From NCBI GenBank assembly GCA_037447655.1, contig JBBHKE010000387.1, positions 64,001 through 128,000 on the forward strand: a stretch of DNA of 64,000 bases, in the 5' to 3' direction. Origin of the DNA: Zygnema cylindricum (Eukaryota; Streptophyta; Zygnematophyceae; Zygnematales; Zygnemataceae). Of the stretch, positions 1 to 12,541 are shown in pieces. Numbering within the stretch: the stretch's first letter is position 1; every line of letters begins with the position of its first letter. The translations under genes and the position numbers were made by a program. The notes below the pieces were generated by a model that was given only the letters and a program-made list of their open reading frames with translations, was not told where the DNA came from and did not search any database.

Positions 1-957
1 CTTTGGGTTTCGAATGCACCGACTTGAGAATTTAAAATCACCCACCACTTGTTATTTTCTCAAAACAAGTTTTTTTTCCAAATGAGTTTTTATCAAAAGC
101 AAGTATTTTTTACTAACGGAAGATCTTAAGGACGTTACGATATCTGAGGAATAAAACAAGTATTAAATATCATAAGCAAAAGTGTAAACTTATTAATGAA
201 CTTACAATATTTTGTGACAAATAAACAACTAATATTAAGCAAAAACCACAAACAAGTCATTTTGCTTATCCTTTTTTTTGGTCCACTTAAGTTTCTAAGC
301 AATTGTGGAAATAACAAGCTAATAAATTTGTTCAATTCATCTCTTGGCGATAGATATACGTCATACTTCATTTCTAATACTTTTGCAAAATTTATAAACA
401 AATTGTATGAAACTTTCACGTATTTTTTTTCTGTAAACACATATTGTTAACATTTCTATGATTTTATTCAGTTCAACAACCTTCTCCATAAATGAATCGA
501 TGACTATAAATTCTATTATTTACATTTTTAAGTTCAAAAATTTCTCACAAAACAGAAAAAACGAAACTAGAATCTAAACATTATCCAAATAATCATTCCA
601 GCAAACAAGGCAGACAAACAGTAAAGAACATCTTCCACGACTCAATATACATATTGATAAACCAAAACAAAATCATTTAAATAAATAAAATCCGAGGGGG
701 GATCCTTTCCAGCAAACAAATCAAATCAAACAAAGTGAAATGATAGATATAATAGAGAGGAAAGAAGAGAGAGCAAGACCTTCAAATGTTTGATATAGTC
801 CAATCTTCAATGGTCAAGCCCACAAAACAAGTCAGACAAGAGTCGTCCAAGAATGTTGCAAAAAAAAAAAAAAAAACCTTTGAAAACAAGTTCTAAAGAC
901 AGGTATTGGCATAAATATTTGCACTACATCATAATCTCTACTAAAGGCCTGTTTGGT
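1..957. other. AT-rich stretch without a recognised gene
   Basis: No coding pattern, splice-bounded exon or terminal repeat was seen. The only structures are short homopolymer runs, including an A run near 860. Confidence 0.6.
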
Positions 958-1664
958 ACAGAGAGAGGTAAAGAGAGAGAGAGGGAGAGAGAGAACAAGC
1001 GAGGGAGAGATAGCAAGGGGGAAGGGGAGGGGGAAGGGGAGGGAGAGTGAGAGGGAGAGGGAGAGGGAGAGGGAGAGGGAGAGGGAGAGGGATAGAGAGG
1101 GAGAGGGAGGGAGAGGGAGAGGGAGAGAGAGAGGGAGATGGAGAGGGAGAGGGAGAGGGAGAGGGAGAGAGAGAGGGAGAGGGAGAGGGAGAGGGAGACG
1201 GAGAGAGAGGGAGAGGTAGAGAGAGAGGGAGAGGGAGAGGGAGAGGGAGAGAGAGAGGGAGAGGGAGAGGGAGAGGGAGATGGAGAGGGAGAGGGAGAGG
1301 GAGAGGGAGAGGGAGAGGGAGAGGGAGAGGGAGAGGGAGAGAGAGGGAGAGGGATAAGGAGAGGGAGAGGTAGAGGGAGAGGGAGAGGGAAAAGGGGAGG
1401 GAGAGTGAGAGGGAGAGGGAGAGGAAGAGGGAGAGTGAGGGAGAGGGAGAGGGAGAGGGAGAGAGAGGGAGAGGGAGAGAGAGAGGGAGAGGGAGAGGGA
1501 GAGGGAGAGGGAGAGGGAGAGGGAGAGGGAATTGAAATTAGAGGATATAAAAGGAAACATTTCAAAAAAACATAGGGAGAGGGAGAGGGAGAAGGAGAGG
1601 GAGAGAGAGAGGGAGAGGGAGAGAGTGAGAGAGAGGGAGAGAGAGAGGGAGAGAGTGAGATAGA
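958..1664. repeat. GA-rich microsatellite, mostly (GGGAGA)n
   Basis: About 700 bp of purine-only sequence built on GGGAGA and GAGAGA units, broken at 1530-1574 by a short unique stretch. Arg/Glu/Gly and Leu/Ser/Pro reading frames through it are products of the repeat, not genes. Confidence 0.97.
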
Positions 1665-2749
1665 GACAGTCACCTAATCATGCTGGCAAATTTGCTGAAG
1701 AACACTTCAAAACATAATAATAACAAACAAAATCCCCAAATATGTAATTCACATGCTTTATTTCTGTGTACATACTTTATTTAAATCGTGACATCTCCGT
1801 TTCAATTTTTGGACAAAGGAAAAAAAAACGTTAATCGGAGATTACTAGCTCATTATAATTATTAAAACATTTATCTTTTTACAAGCCCACACAGACAAAA
1901 CCACTACATATTCACCGACGTCCAAAAGAGCGTTTATCTTTATCATATTTATCCGATTATTATCTTTATCTTATTTATGTTTTATTATTTATTATTTACC
2001 TCAAGTCTCAACCACATCTGTCTTTAAAAAAAAAAAAAACATGTCCTTCCAATTTTCAGGGCATGGCATCTTAACCCTAGGTTTAACACGCAAAAGCAAT
2101 TAGCAACGCTATACACTGTTACATAGGAATTAAAAACAAAAATCACGTTAAACTTGTGAACTCACCACGTCAAACTTGTGAACTCACCAAAGTGTTACAA
2201 ATATTAAAAAAACTGTAATGGCGTCCAGTGTCTTGTCTGAGACTCCACATAACCATTGCTTCAATGGATCAACAATTTTACAAAATAGTTTCTCTATTAC
2301 AGTCTTTCCTTGATCACCTTAATGTCCAAATGGTTTAACCATAAACACTGGTTTTTTAGGTGAGTTAAACCACGCCCTGTGATATTACAGTGTTCATTTA
2401 ATAATGTTTAAAGTTGTATGCAAAAGGAAAGATCTTCTAGTCCTCTGTTTGTTATACCACCATTATCATTTGATTGCATTAAAGTTAAAAGCAAATTTCG
2501 CAAAAAAAAAAAGCTTTTCCTCAAAAGAAGTAGAGCTTCATCTGTTAACTCTTCTATTTGCCTGCGATAACGCATAAACAACAATGTACTATAAGATAGC
2601 TTTAAATAAAATACAAGAAGACTGCATGGATATAAGATGTTGTACATAGATAATAAATGTAAATATATATCTATGTATAAGAAGACAACATGAATATCAC
2701 ATATAAGATAACTAAAATTAAATATTTGAAACTGCATGGACATAAGGAA
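1665..2749. other. Mostly empty stretch; possible LRR-like scrap
   Basis: No gene is recognised. A 22-bp unit is repeated twice near 2145-2190. On the minus strand around 2410-2460 a few residues (ITNRGLEDLSF) resemble a leucine-rich repeat and could be a scrap of the F-box/LRR gene seen at 10-12.6 kb, but this is too short to call. Confidence 0.4.
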
Positions 2750-3515
2750 TGAAATAATGTGGTCTCCATTAACCCACAAAATGAGCAGCCTATGTATAAC
2801 CTCTAGGATAATATTTGCCCCTTTCACTTTCCCACTAAATAAGTACCGCCCAAGCACACAAATATTCTAACAACCCTCACCCCTGTGAGGACAATAAATC
2901 CCGTGAGTCAAACGCAAAAAGAATCACTGAATTTGCTCCCCTGAGCAGTTAGTTATAGATGGCCAAAGATGGCCTATAAATACAAAAGGTCACCTGGAGA
3001 GAGGCGCCTCATTCACGCTAAGTCCCTTAACTCCTACTCACACCTACCTACTACTCTACCCTAGACCAATCAAAAGAGTGTATAGTAAAAGAAGGTACAG
3101 TGGCCGATTGTACTTCTTTTACGGCCATTGTACAACATGGCCTTCTGGTTAACACTTGTCACCTTGGGAGCCATCGTTCCTCCTCCCATCTTTTCCAACG
3201 TTCAATGATGTGGCGCCACGTGGCACAGCGCGCGGCTATGTCCGAAAGCCGCCAAATATTCATTCGGGTTTGGCGGGGGTTCACGTCGTCCATCCGATCA
3301 TGTACTTTACACGGTTAGATTCGCGTCCGCTAACGCCGTTTGACTATAAATGCCGTTTCGTAAATTTTGGTCTATTTAAGTGAAAGTGACGTTTGCGTAA
3401 CACTCTAATTAATCACCAAACCACATACGTATATGGTTTTGTTAATGCTTTAATGGTTAAGGCATATGTCTATAAACAACTGCCTGTTTCTTTCTGACTA
3501 TGGCGGCAGCGATGG

Positions 3516-3558
<43 letters not shown>

Positions 3559-3607
3559 ACTCTAGAGTCTAAATTAAGAAGTGAATATTAATTACTTCTT
3601 TTCAACA
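2750..3607 (-). mobile_element. Solo LTR, family B (left copy)
   Basis: On the minus strand it starts TGTTG and ends TTTCA, and it matches the LTR at 11646-12541 over its whole length in inverted orientation. No primer-binding site, internal region or partner LTR is attached, so it is read as a solo LTR. It contains a (CT)19 run at 3519-3556 that is far shorter in the other copy, so the run expanded after the copies diverged. Copia element A begins one base beyond its terminus. Confidence 0.8.
3215..3224. promoter_or_regulatory. G-box/ABRE core in LTR B (left)
   Basis: Palindromic GCCACGTGGC in the U3-like part of the LTR, at the same relative place as in the right copy. CACGTGGC is the core bound by plant bZIP and bHLH factors; function here is inferred. 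Confidence 0.45.
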
Positions 3608-3608
3608 A

Positions 3609-4669
3609 TGAACATCAATGGTTATTTCATTATTTTCTAGGTTTAAATTAGAATATAGAAAGAAGCTGAGGAAGTCTGCCTCTAACTTCTCTCTCAAACT
3701 CCCACACTTGTTGCAATCACTGAGAAGTTGGAGAGGAAGCTAGAGCCATGGCTACCTAGGCTATCCAAAGGTTTACGCGAAATAGATTATTCAATTTACA
3801 GATAGGAAGGTTTATTTACTAAAAGGTATATGTCGGTGACAGGATTTGATCTTGACACCTGCCAACCGTCAAAGCGCCGGTAGCCGGTAGCCTTAGCCGT
3901 TAAGTCTAGAAGATCTGATACATACTATTAGGTTTGATTTGTATTCATATGTTACGACGTCAGAAAATTCATTTAACGGCGGATGTTTACGGTTACATAG
4001 AACCTGTTATGTAAATGTACGGATTACCGTATGGACAAGAAACAAGTACCGCGCATTTTGTTTCTTTTACGAAACAAATACCGCGCATGTATTTATGACG
4101 GCTCCGATATAAATCTGCATTTAATCGGACGACCGGGAAGAAAGCCGAGATCGCGGAAGAGATTCTCGGCGATTTATGGTCATCGCCACATCGGATGACA
4201 CATGGCGAAATTGCGTTGGATCGCGGTATCTCCGGGGATTACGGCACCAAATCCGGATATGACATGTGTCGACTTTTAGGCCATGCCGTACAATTTCCGT
4301 ACATAAAGTACACTGGCGGCTGTTCTTTATGTACGACAGTTTAATATAATTGGTGCCTTACACTAGTAGATAGAGTTTGTGAGAGAGATAGGACTTAGAA
4401 TAATTGGCAGATAGGACCCTCTCTCCCGGAGAGCTTCTGTACAAAAGGTCAACTTTGACCCTTCAAAACTTACTCCTCAGGGGAGCAAATTCAGAGATTC
4501 TTTTTGCTATCGACTCAGGGGAGTCTTGCCTTGACAGTAGTGAAGTTGGTCAGAGTTTTGTCTGCCAGTGTGTCATTTAATCTTGCTGAAACACAAAGGA
4601 GTCAGGGTTATCTTAGAGGCTTCTTGGAAGCTATCCACTCTGAGGACTTATGGAGGTCTCAGAGTTTCA
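3609..4669 (+). repeat. 5' LTR of copia element A
   Basis: Begins TG and ends AGAGTTTCA and matches 9064-10127 along its length. The start has lost three bases relative to the TGTAGAAA seen in the 3' LTR and in element C. The G-box of the family is mutated here to CACATGGC (4198-4205). Confidence 0.9.
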
Positions 4670-4682
4670 GGTTATAGGCCCA
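4670..4682 (+). promoter_or_regulatory. Primer-binding site of element A (initiator tRNA-Met anticodon arm)
   Basis: GGTTATAGGCCCA lies directly after the 5' LTR. It differs by one base from GGTTATGGGCCCA in element C, which is complementary to the anticodon stem-loop (UGGGCCCAUAACC) of plant initiator tRNA-Met, not to its 3' end. Confidence 0.75.
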
Positions 4683-5700
4683 CCCATTAGGGTACCAATA
4701 TTTAATAGAAATGGCTTCATATACTGGGAAAGTATGATGATAGGAGCTATATGCGAAAAAAGGTTTTGGGGGATAGTGAGTGGACGATTGGGACGTCCAT
4801 CAAGCCTTAGAATTCCTCCAGGGTTTGAAGGAAGCAGATTCTCAAAGAAAGCAGGTCCATCTTCAACGGAGGAGACAAAGCAAGGAGAGGTGGTGGACAA
4901 AGGAGCGGAGAAGGAGACAACCACACCAATAGCAACTGGTTAATTATTCATGCCACCTATTACGAGGAACGAGGAGAATGATACTCAAACTTGGGATTTC
5001 AACAATATGGCAGAAAAGCACTTCATCCTACGCCATCTTACTCAAGGACTTGCATGTCCTCATTTGCTGGTAGAAAGGGCATCCGATCTGTGGATGGCTC
5101 TCATAGAGATGTACCAAAGTGGTACGATTCAGCAACAACAGTTGGCTGATCAGAAAGTTAAAGAATATGTATACAAAGGGGGGGAAATATTGGATTTTTG
5201 CAATGAGCTTGCTACACTCTTCATGGAGCTAGAGAGTGCTGAAAAAGATTTTGATGAAAAAGAAAAGAAAAACTGTCTACTGATGAAGTTACCCGATGAG
5301 TTCGAGAACATAGTCAACCGTGTGCAGGACTTGCCGTACTCAAGGTGAATATGGAACTCAGTGGTAGGAATAATTCTCGTTCGGGGGAATAGAATTGAGA
5401 TCCGAAGGGGAGGAAAGAGTGGCCAAGCCTTGGCAACTTCGACCGATTGGAGGAACAAGGATTCTCTGAAACCAGTCGCAAACTATGGGGGAAGGCAGCA
5501 GAAAAAAAACATGCCGACGAGTTCTGACCAAGGGCTCCCAAAGGTTTATGTCATTTTTTTAAAAAACCAGGGCACTATATGGGAGAGTGCACTAAGCTAA
5601 CCAAGCTTCGATTAAAGGAGGGGCAGACCTGTGGTACCCCGAGAGGAAAGAAAAAGGCCCTTGTGACAAAGGTACATGAGGCAGATCCGAGGACGAGTAT
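4674..5700 (+). pseudogene. gag region of copia element A, broken
   Basis: This region would encode the structural Gag of the virus-like particle. It aligns codon by codon with the intact Gag of element C at 62225 onward, from the GPP.RVPIFN start through the LADQKVKEYVYKGG region. The initiator codon has become ATA, a TAA stop follows PIATG at 4943, and further stops or frame changes occur near 5348 and 5600. The zinc knuckle, intact CHFCKKPGHYMAEC in element C, reads CHFFKKPGHYMGEC here, so the second zinc ligand is lost. Confidence 0.9.
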
Positions 5701-5712
5701 GGTAAGCTCCTT

Positions 5713-6740
5713 TTGAATGAGGAGTTAGAGGCGAAAAACGAGGTCGAAATTCCACGAAGGCAGAAATGTGCTTACGGTGGAGTGAAAGGTGAAGCAGGCT
5801 GGATTATAGATTCAGGTGTCTCCATGCACATGTGTAAGGATAGGCACCTGTTCACTAAGATAAGAAAGATTCCCACCGTAGAGATAGAGTACGGGGATGG
5901 GCGGATAGTCACCACTACTCTTCTAGATCGGTAGATCTGAAAGTGTTAGAAGAAGGAAAGACATCCATAGTAACATTCTCTGGTGTATTGTTTATTTCGG
6001 AGCTGAACAAAAACCTCATCTCTACATCTATATTAGATGATAAGGTTTTTTTTACTAGCACTAGGGAAGGAGTCTTTACTGTTAGTTTTGAGGAGGATGT
6101 CTATTTCATTGCTGAGAAAGGTAGCCATGGGATGTTTAGGCTGATTTTAAGTAATGAAACGAAGAAACTTTATTATGATGGTGTTCATGATATTATGATG
6201 TGGCAAAAAAGGCTTGGGCATGTGAATCTAGATAAGTTAAGAGAGATGAAAAAGATGGGAGTGGTGGAAGGGGGATTCAGTTCAGTGAGAGTGATAATAT
6301 AAGTGATTGTAGTGGATGTGCTCAAGGTAAAGCACACAGATTACCCTTTCCTAAAACAGCAACTTATAAGGGAGAAAAAATTGTAGATCTAGTACACACA
6401 GATATTTGGGGACCAGCTAAAGTGCCCTCACCGGAGGGGAAGAGATTTATGATGACTATCACTAATGATTGGTCTCGGTATTCCCGGGTGTATTTTTTGA
6501 AAAACAAGTCAGAAGCTCAAGATTATTTTAGACAATATAAAGCATGGAGCGAAAAACTCTATGAAACATCAATTAAGAGAGTAAGGAGTGACAATGGTGG
6601 AGAGTATACGTCTAACCAGTTTGAGGATTTTTTTGAGGGAAGATGGAGTTCAACATTAAAAGACAGTTCCTGAAAACCCGGAACAGAATGGGGTAGCTGA
6701 AAGGTTAAATATAACACTAAGTGATAGTGCTAGAAACATG
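5713..6740 (+). pseudogene. Protease and integrase region of copia element A, broken
   Basis: Protease active site WIIDSGVSMHMC near 5800 (DSGAS in element C). The GAG-pre-integrase zinc domain follows with WQKRLGHVNL, where the first zinc-binding His has become Gln, then CSGCAQGK near 6315. The integrase core shows HTDIWGP (first Asp) near 6395, RSDNGGEY (second Asp) near 6587 and PEQNGVAERLN (catalytic Glu) near 6690. The frame is interrupted near 5934, 6302 and 6673, so no continuous enzyme can be made. Confidence 0.92.
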
Positions 6741-9050
6741 TTGTCACATAAGAAGATAGGAAAAAGGTTTTGGGCAGAAGCAATGAACTGTGCTAATTAC
6801 CTCAAAAATAGAGTTCTTACTTCAGCTATAAAGATCAAACACCTTATGAGAGAGGGACAGGCCAGGAAACCAGACATAACTAACTTAAAGGTTTTCGGCA
6901 GTCAAGTATTCAGTCTAGATACAGATCGATCTAATTGGAAGCTAGATCCTAAAGGAAAACCGGGATGCTTATTAGGATATGATGAGGATGTTAAAGGATA
7001 TAGAGTATATGATCTAAGAAGGGAAGATATAATCTTAGTAAAGCATCTAGTAGTTATGGATGAAGGAAAGTTTGTGGATCCCTTCAAATATACAAAGTCA
7101 GTAAAAATCAGATTTCAGTCAGAAAATTTCGATGACTTTGAGCTTCCTAACTATCCACGTTTTAGAGAAGATGACATTCTTGCAGGTACAAATCAGACCG
7201 AAAAAGACTCGGCTGTGGAAACTCCAGTGACAACTCTACCCGAAGCGGAAGACGTGGTGGAAATTGATTCGGAATCAAAAGATAGGGGAAAAGCCGAGAT
7301 TGTTCGAAAGAATCCACGAGAACCATCTATTCCGGCCTCAAATTTTGAGGGGGGGAGGAGAAGTAGCAAAAGATTGCATGAAAAACAGGTTAATAACAAG
7401 GTAACAAAACTATCTCATCAAGATGAACCTCAGACTTATGGAGAGGCGATGACTTGTCCAGAAAAAAACCGGTGGAAGACAGCCATCAATGAGGAGATGG
7501 CCTCAATTATGGGAACCGATACTTGGGAGATGGTGGATTGTCCACCTAACCGAAAACCAATCGGATGTAAGTGGGTTTTTTAATTAAAACTGAACCCTAA
7601 TAACACAATCGAGCGCTACAATGCCAGATTAGTGGCAAAGGGATTTACACAAAAGGAGGGAATTGACTACGAGGAAACCTTTGCCTCGGTGGTCGAATTT
7701 CCCTCCGTCCGCATACTTCTCAGTCTAGCAGCAACAGAAAAACTCCGTCCGCATACTTCTCAGTCTAGCAGCAGCGGAAAACATGGAAGTGCACCAGATG
7801 GACATCAAGACAGCCTTTTTGCATGGAGAATTGGAAGAGGAGATCTTCATGCGACGACCCAAAGAATTTGTGGAGGAAGGAGAGGAGAGTAAGGTATGCC
7901 GGCTGATTAAATCCCTGTACGTTTTAAAACAGGCGCCTCGACAGTGGAATAAGAAACTTGATGAGTTTCTTACCGGTCTATGATATATCCGGATCAGCTC
8001 AGATCACTCAATATATGTTTTTGAGGATGAGGAAGGTATTATATTTATTGCAATTTATGTTGATGATTTACCTGTTTTAAGTAAATCAATGGAAAAAAAT
8101 AAAAAACTGAAAACCGATCTTAAAGGGAGATTTGAAATTAAGGATATGGGAGAAGCAAAATATATTTTGGGAATTCAAGTAGAAAGAGACCGAGAGAGAA
8201 AGATTATAAGATTGACTCAAAAGAAAGCAATAGGAAACATGCTGCAAAAATTTCAGATGGATAAAGCTAATAGTTGTACAACTCCAATGGAGTTAAAGAA
8301 GGGAAGTGAGGGGAGTGAGGAAGAAGGAGTCATAGTCTTAGACGTTAAATTATCTCCTGAAGAAGAGAAGTTCATACAGACTATTCTTTACGGGCATGTA
8401 GTGGGAAGCCTAATCTATTTTATGAATTATACCCGGCCGGATTTAGCTGCAACTGTAGGAGTGCTGAGTAGAAGTCTAAATGCACCCACTAAGAAAGATT
8501 CGGAGGCACCTAAGAGTGTCCTTAGATATCTGATAGGAACTAGGGATCTATGGTTGCATTTCGGTGGGGAGAATACTGACATCACTACTTGGTGTGATGC
8601 CAGTTATGGTGATGCTCCGATGAGGAGATGTACTTCTGGATATGTATTATATGTGGGTGATGGGGCTTGCTGTTGGAGTAGCGAACAACAAAAGGTTATT
8701 GCTCAATCCACCATGGAGGCTAAGTATATGGCCTCTTGCTCTGCTGTAAAAGAATTGATGTGGGTTAATTTTTTGCTTGGTGAGCTTGGTCACCTTAAGA
8801 GTAGAGTGCACAAAATTGTTGTGATAATCAGGCTGCAATCGCTATTTCTGCCAATCCTAAACATCATTTTAAAGCTAAACACATGGACATTAGACTCAGC
8901 TTTGTTAGAGAGAAAGTAGAAAACAAAATAATCAGTTTAGAGTACCGACCAGATAGTGAGTTGGTAGCAGATATGATGACCAAACCTGTGCCTTCCCCTA
9001 AACTAATTTTTTGCAGAGAGAAGTGTGGTCTGAAATTAAAGATTGACTAG
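6738..9050 (+). pseudogene. Reverse transcriptase and RNase H region of copia element A, broken
   Basis: After the integrase C-terminal part (6738-7400), the RT starts with GCKWVF and [14 protein letters not shown], then [26 protein letters not shown] and the catalytic YVDD box at 8056-8067. RNase H follows with WCDASYGDAP, TSGYVLYVGD and QSTMEAKYMA (8590-8770). Stops or shifts occur near 7583, 7892 and 7983, and a short stretch at 7705-7780 is duplicated in tandem inside the RT. Confidence 0.92.
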
Positions 9051-9063
9051 AAAATAAGGGGAG
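9051..9063 (+). other. Polypurine tract of element A
   Basis: AAAATAAGGGGAG directly precedes the 3' LTR, the position used to prime plus-strand synthesis in LTR retrotransposons. Confidence 0.75.
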
Positions 9064-10127
9064 TGTAGAAATCAATGGTTATTTCATTATTTTCTAGGTC
9101 TAAATTGGAAAATAGAAAGAAGCCGAGGAAGTCTGCCTCTAACTTCTCTCTCAAACTCCCACACTTGTTGCAGTCACTGAGAAGTTGGAGAGGAAGTTAG
9201 AGCCATGGCTACCTAGGCTATCCAAAGGTTTACGGGAAATAAATTATTCAATTTACAGATAGAAAGGTTTATTTACTAAAAGGTATATGTCGGTGACAGG
9301 ATTTGATCCTGACACTTGCCGACCGTCAAAGCGTCGGTAGCCAGTAGCCTTAGCCGTTAAGTCTAGAAGATCTGATACATACTATTACGTTTGATTTGTA
9401 TTCATATGTTACGACGTCGGAAAATTCATTTAACGGTGGATGTTTATGGTTACATAGAACCCGTTATGTTAACTTACGGATTATAGTAAGGACAAGAAAC
9501 AAGTACCGCGCATTTTGTTTATTTTACGAAACAAATACCGCGCATGTATCTATGATGGCTCCGATTGAAATCTGCATTTAATCGGACGACCGAGAAGAAA
9601 GCCGAGATCGCGGAAGAGATTCTCGGCGGTTTATGGTCATCGCCACATCGGATGACACGTGGCGAAATTGCGTTGGATCGCGGTATCTCCGGGGATTACG
9701 GCACCGAATCCGGATATGACATGTGTCGACTTTTAGGCCATGTCGTACAATTTCCGTACATAAAGTATACCGGCGGCTGTTCTTTATGTACGACAGTTTA
9801 ATATGATTGGTGCCTTACACCAGTAGATAGAGTTTGTGAGAGAGATAGGACTTAGAAAAATTGGTAGATAGGACCCTCTCTTGCAGAGAGCTTCTGTACA
9901 AAAGGTGATCTTTGACCCTCCATAACTTACTCCTCAGGGGAGCAAATTCAGAGATTATTTTTGCTATCGACTCAGGGGAGTCTTACCTTCATAAAGGTGA
10001 AGTTGGTCAGAGTATTTGTCTGCCAATGTGTCATTTGATCTTGTTGAAACACAAAGGGGTCAGGGTTATCTTAGACGCTTCTTGGAAGCTGTCCACTCTG
10101 AGGACTTATGGAGGTCTCAGAGTTTCA
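9064..10127 (+). repeat. 3' LTR of copia element A
   Basis: Starts TGTAGAAATC and ends AGTTTCA. It closely matches 3609-4669 and 61171-62220. It contains a tRNA-like segment in reverse orientation around 9295-9370. Confidence 0.92.
9656..9663. promoter_or_regulatory. G-box/ABRE core in 3' LTR of element A
   Basis: CACGTGGC within GATGACACGTGGCG, the same context as in LTR C at 61748. Role in U3 transcription is inferred. Confidence 0.45.
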
Positions 10128-11645
10128 AAAACAGCATAGTCGAGAAAGAAAAAGGAAATATATTAACATTGAGAAACCTCTCACATAATGTCAATAACGA
10201 GAAATACAGTAACTACAATCCAATAACTCGCATTAAATATCCAGACATAACAAATTATTGTGTTTCCTTTCAATTATTTACAAGATAAACATTATGACAT
10301 GGCACTTAATAACACCCCGTTTTCATAAGCACTTCAATTCACTCAAAATACATCGGAGAGTTTCGTTTCCCACAGGAGCACAATGATATTCCAAATTAGG
10401 GCATCTGGCCAGAGCTTCCAAAGCACAACATAACATTGAATCTTTGGAGTCAAATTTCATGTGAACTTTTCTGAAAATAGTACAAATTGAAAAAAACGCA
10501 TGCAGTCCTTGGTAAAAGGTCTCTTTGTGCCTAAAAACAACAGTCAACTCTATTTTTTGCAAGCACTCAAGAACTTGGGTTGAATCCAAAAAAGAAGTCA
10601 AACTTTGCAAAATCGTTTTAAAAAAAAAAACAAAAATTGCATTTACATAATTAACATCGAGGTTATCTATTACTACTCTATCAACAGTCATGATTCTCTT
10701 GACCATGGCCTTAATCGATGAACGAAGTGGACGGAATAATTTGAGAGAAGTAATTCCGCGATTTTTGGAAAGTATTTTTTCAACAGATCGACTGTCTAAT
10801 TCAGACGAGAAACGCGGGAAATATAGTGACTAGAGAGTGTTGCAATCACAAAGGGAAGAAATTGTAGCATAGGACACTGTTGAATTGAGCTCCACAATTT
10901 CCAAAGGATATCCTGCCCTAATAATCGCTTGAAGAAAATCATTGAAAACACGTTACTCAAAATAAACACTGAATCGTAGCTCACGAAGATTATAAAGTTT
11001 GAAGTTCCGAAAATTCAGTTGTTGAATTGAAAGACCGTACATTTTAAAGTACATTTTAAAATCAACCACCAAGAATATTAAAGTTGAACATTTTATAACA
11101 ACAACCATCGGATCATCCATAGTCCAGTGGTTTCTTTCAAGAGTTAGTGGACGTAATCTAAAAGAAAAACTGAGAAGGAGATCATTCAATCCCTTGACAG
11201 TTACTTTACGATCAATATATGTTAGAGTTAGATCTTGTAAGAGATGACAACCTTTTCCTATCTGCTCCGCTATTTGGTCATAAAGACGACAGTCACAAAG
11301 ATTAAGTACATTCACTTGAGACAAATTTGTTAAATAATAAAATGCCTTCAGTCTTCCACAAAAATCAAGTTGAGGAGAGGATTTTTGAGGAGAGGATTCA
11401 ATATTCAAAATTTGAAAATCAGAGATCCTAAAGAATCCAATTGCCAAATTCTGCAAATTTGGAATATTTGGAATGAGGGCGGTAAGCATGGAATTTGTTA
11501 CTTATTTTCCTACTAGAGTGAGATCGAGTTGTGTTAAACTAGGGAATGTTTCAGGTATTTTCATGAGATTTTTGATTTGACGACAAGTGATTCGTTGTAC
11601 ATTCTCAAGTACGGATTTACAATGTAACTGAGAAGCTAGTGAAAG

Positions 11646-12541
11646 TGTTGTAAAGAAGTAATTAAGACTCACTTCTTAATTTAGACTCTAGAGTGAAGAG
11701 AGAGATAGAGTCACCATGGGTGCCACCATAATCAGAAAGAAACAGGCAACAGGTAGACTGATTGATATATTACCGAAATGTTGCCCTAAACCAGATTTGA
11801 ACCTAGGTCTATAAATTACTATGTGGACATACGCCTTAAACATTAAGGCGTTGACAAACGATACACATATTCAGTTTGATATTTAATTAAATTGTTACTC
11901 AAACGTCACTTTCACTAAAACAGACCAAAATTGACAAAACGGCATCTATAGTCAAACGACGCTCGCGGACGCAAATCTAACCGTGTAAAATACATGATCG
12001 GAAGGACGTCCTCGCCCCCGCCAAACCCGAATGAATCTTTGCCGGCTTTCGGACATAGCGGCGCGCTGTGCCACGTGGCGCCACATCATTAGACCCCGGA
12101 AAAGATGGGAGGAGGAAAGATGGCTCCCATGTTGACAAGTGCCAACCAAGAGGCCATGTTGTACAATGGTCATACAAGAAGTACAATCGGCCACTGTACC
12201 TTCTTGTACTATACACCCTTTTGATTGGCCTAGGGTAGAGTAGTAGGTAGTTGTGAGTAGTAGTTAAGGGACTTAGCGTGTTTGAGGCGCCTCTCTCCAA
12301 GTGATCTTTTGTATTTATAGGCCATATTTGTCCAGCCATAACTTACTGCTCAGGGGAGCAGTTCAGTGTTTTTTTTGCGTTTGAATCAAGGGAGTCTTGT
12401 CCTCACAGGGGTGAGGGTGGTCAGAAGATTTGTGTAATTGGGCGGCACTTATTCAGTGGGAAAGTGAAATGGGAAAATATTATCCTAAATGCTTTACAAA
12501 GGCTGCTCATTTTGTGGGTTAATAGAGACCACAGAATTTCA
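11646..12541 (+). mobile_element. Solo LTR, family B (right copy), inside the F-box gene
   Basis: Starts TGTTG and ends TTTCA. It is flanked by GAAAG (11641-11645) and AAAAG (12542-12546), a 5-bp target duplication with one mismatch. No internal region is present. Its last 250 bp resemble the end of LTR A (TGCTCAGGGGAGCA palindrome, GGGAGTCTTG), so A and B are sister families. Confidence 0.88.
12072..12079. promoter_or_regulatory. G-box/ABRE core in LTR B (right)
   Basis: CACGTGGC inside GCCACGTGGCGCC, at the position equivalent to 3215 in the inverted copy. Confidence 0.45.

Larger units (their letters stand above)
3609..10127 (+). mobile_element. Ty1/copia retrotransposon A, degenerate full-length copy
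   Basis: Two direct LTRs of about 1.06 kb (3609-4669, 9064-10127) bracket an internal region with gag, zinc knuckle, protease, integrase, reverse transcriptase and RNase H in copia order. A primer-binding site follows the 5' LTR and a purine tract precedes the 3' LTR. The frame is broken by many stops and frameshifts, so it cannot code for a working polyprotein. The LTRs differ at many positions, so the insertion is not recent. No clean 5-bp target duplication is visible (AACAA before, AAAAC after), which may mean an end was rearranged. Confidence 0.92.

Noticed and set aside
832-1673. Long Leu/Ser/Pro and Arg/Glu/Gly reading frames over 100-249 codons
   Set aside because: They are translations of the GA-rich microsatellite and have no non-repeat part of protein-like composition.
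2750-12541. Inverted 0.9-kb repeats at 2750-3607 and 11646-12541 as the ends of one giant composite element
   Set aside because: Each has its own LTR termini, and the right copy has its own 5-bp target repeat inside an F-box gene, so two independent solo LTR insertions explain them.
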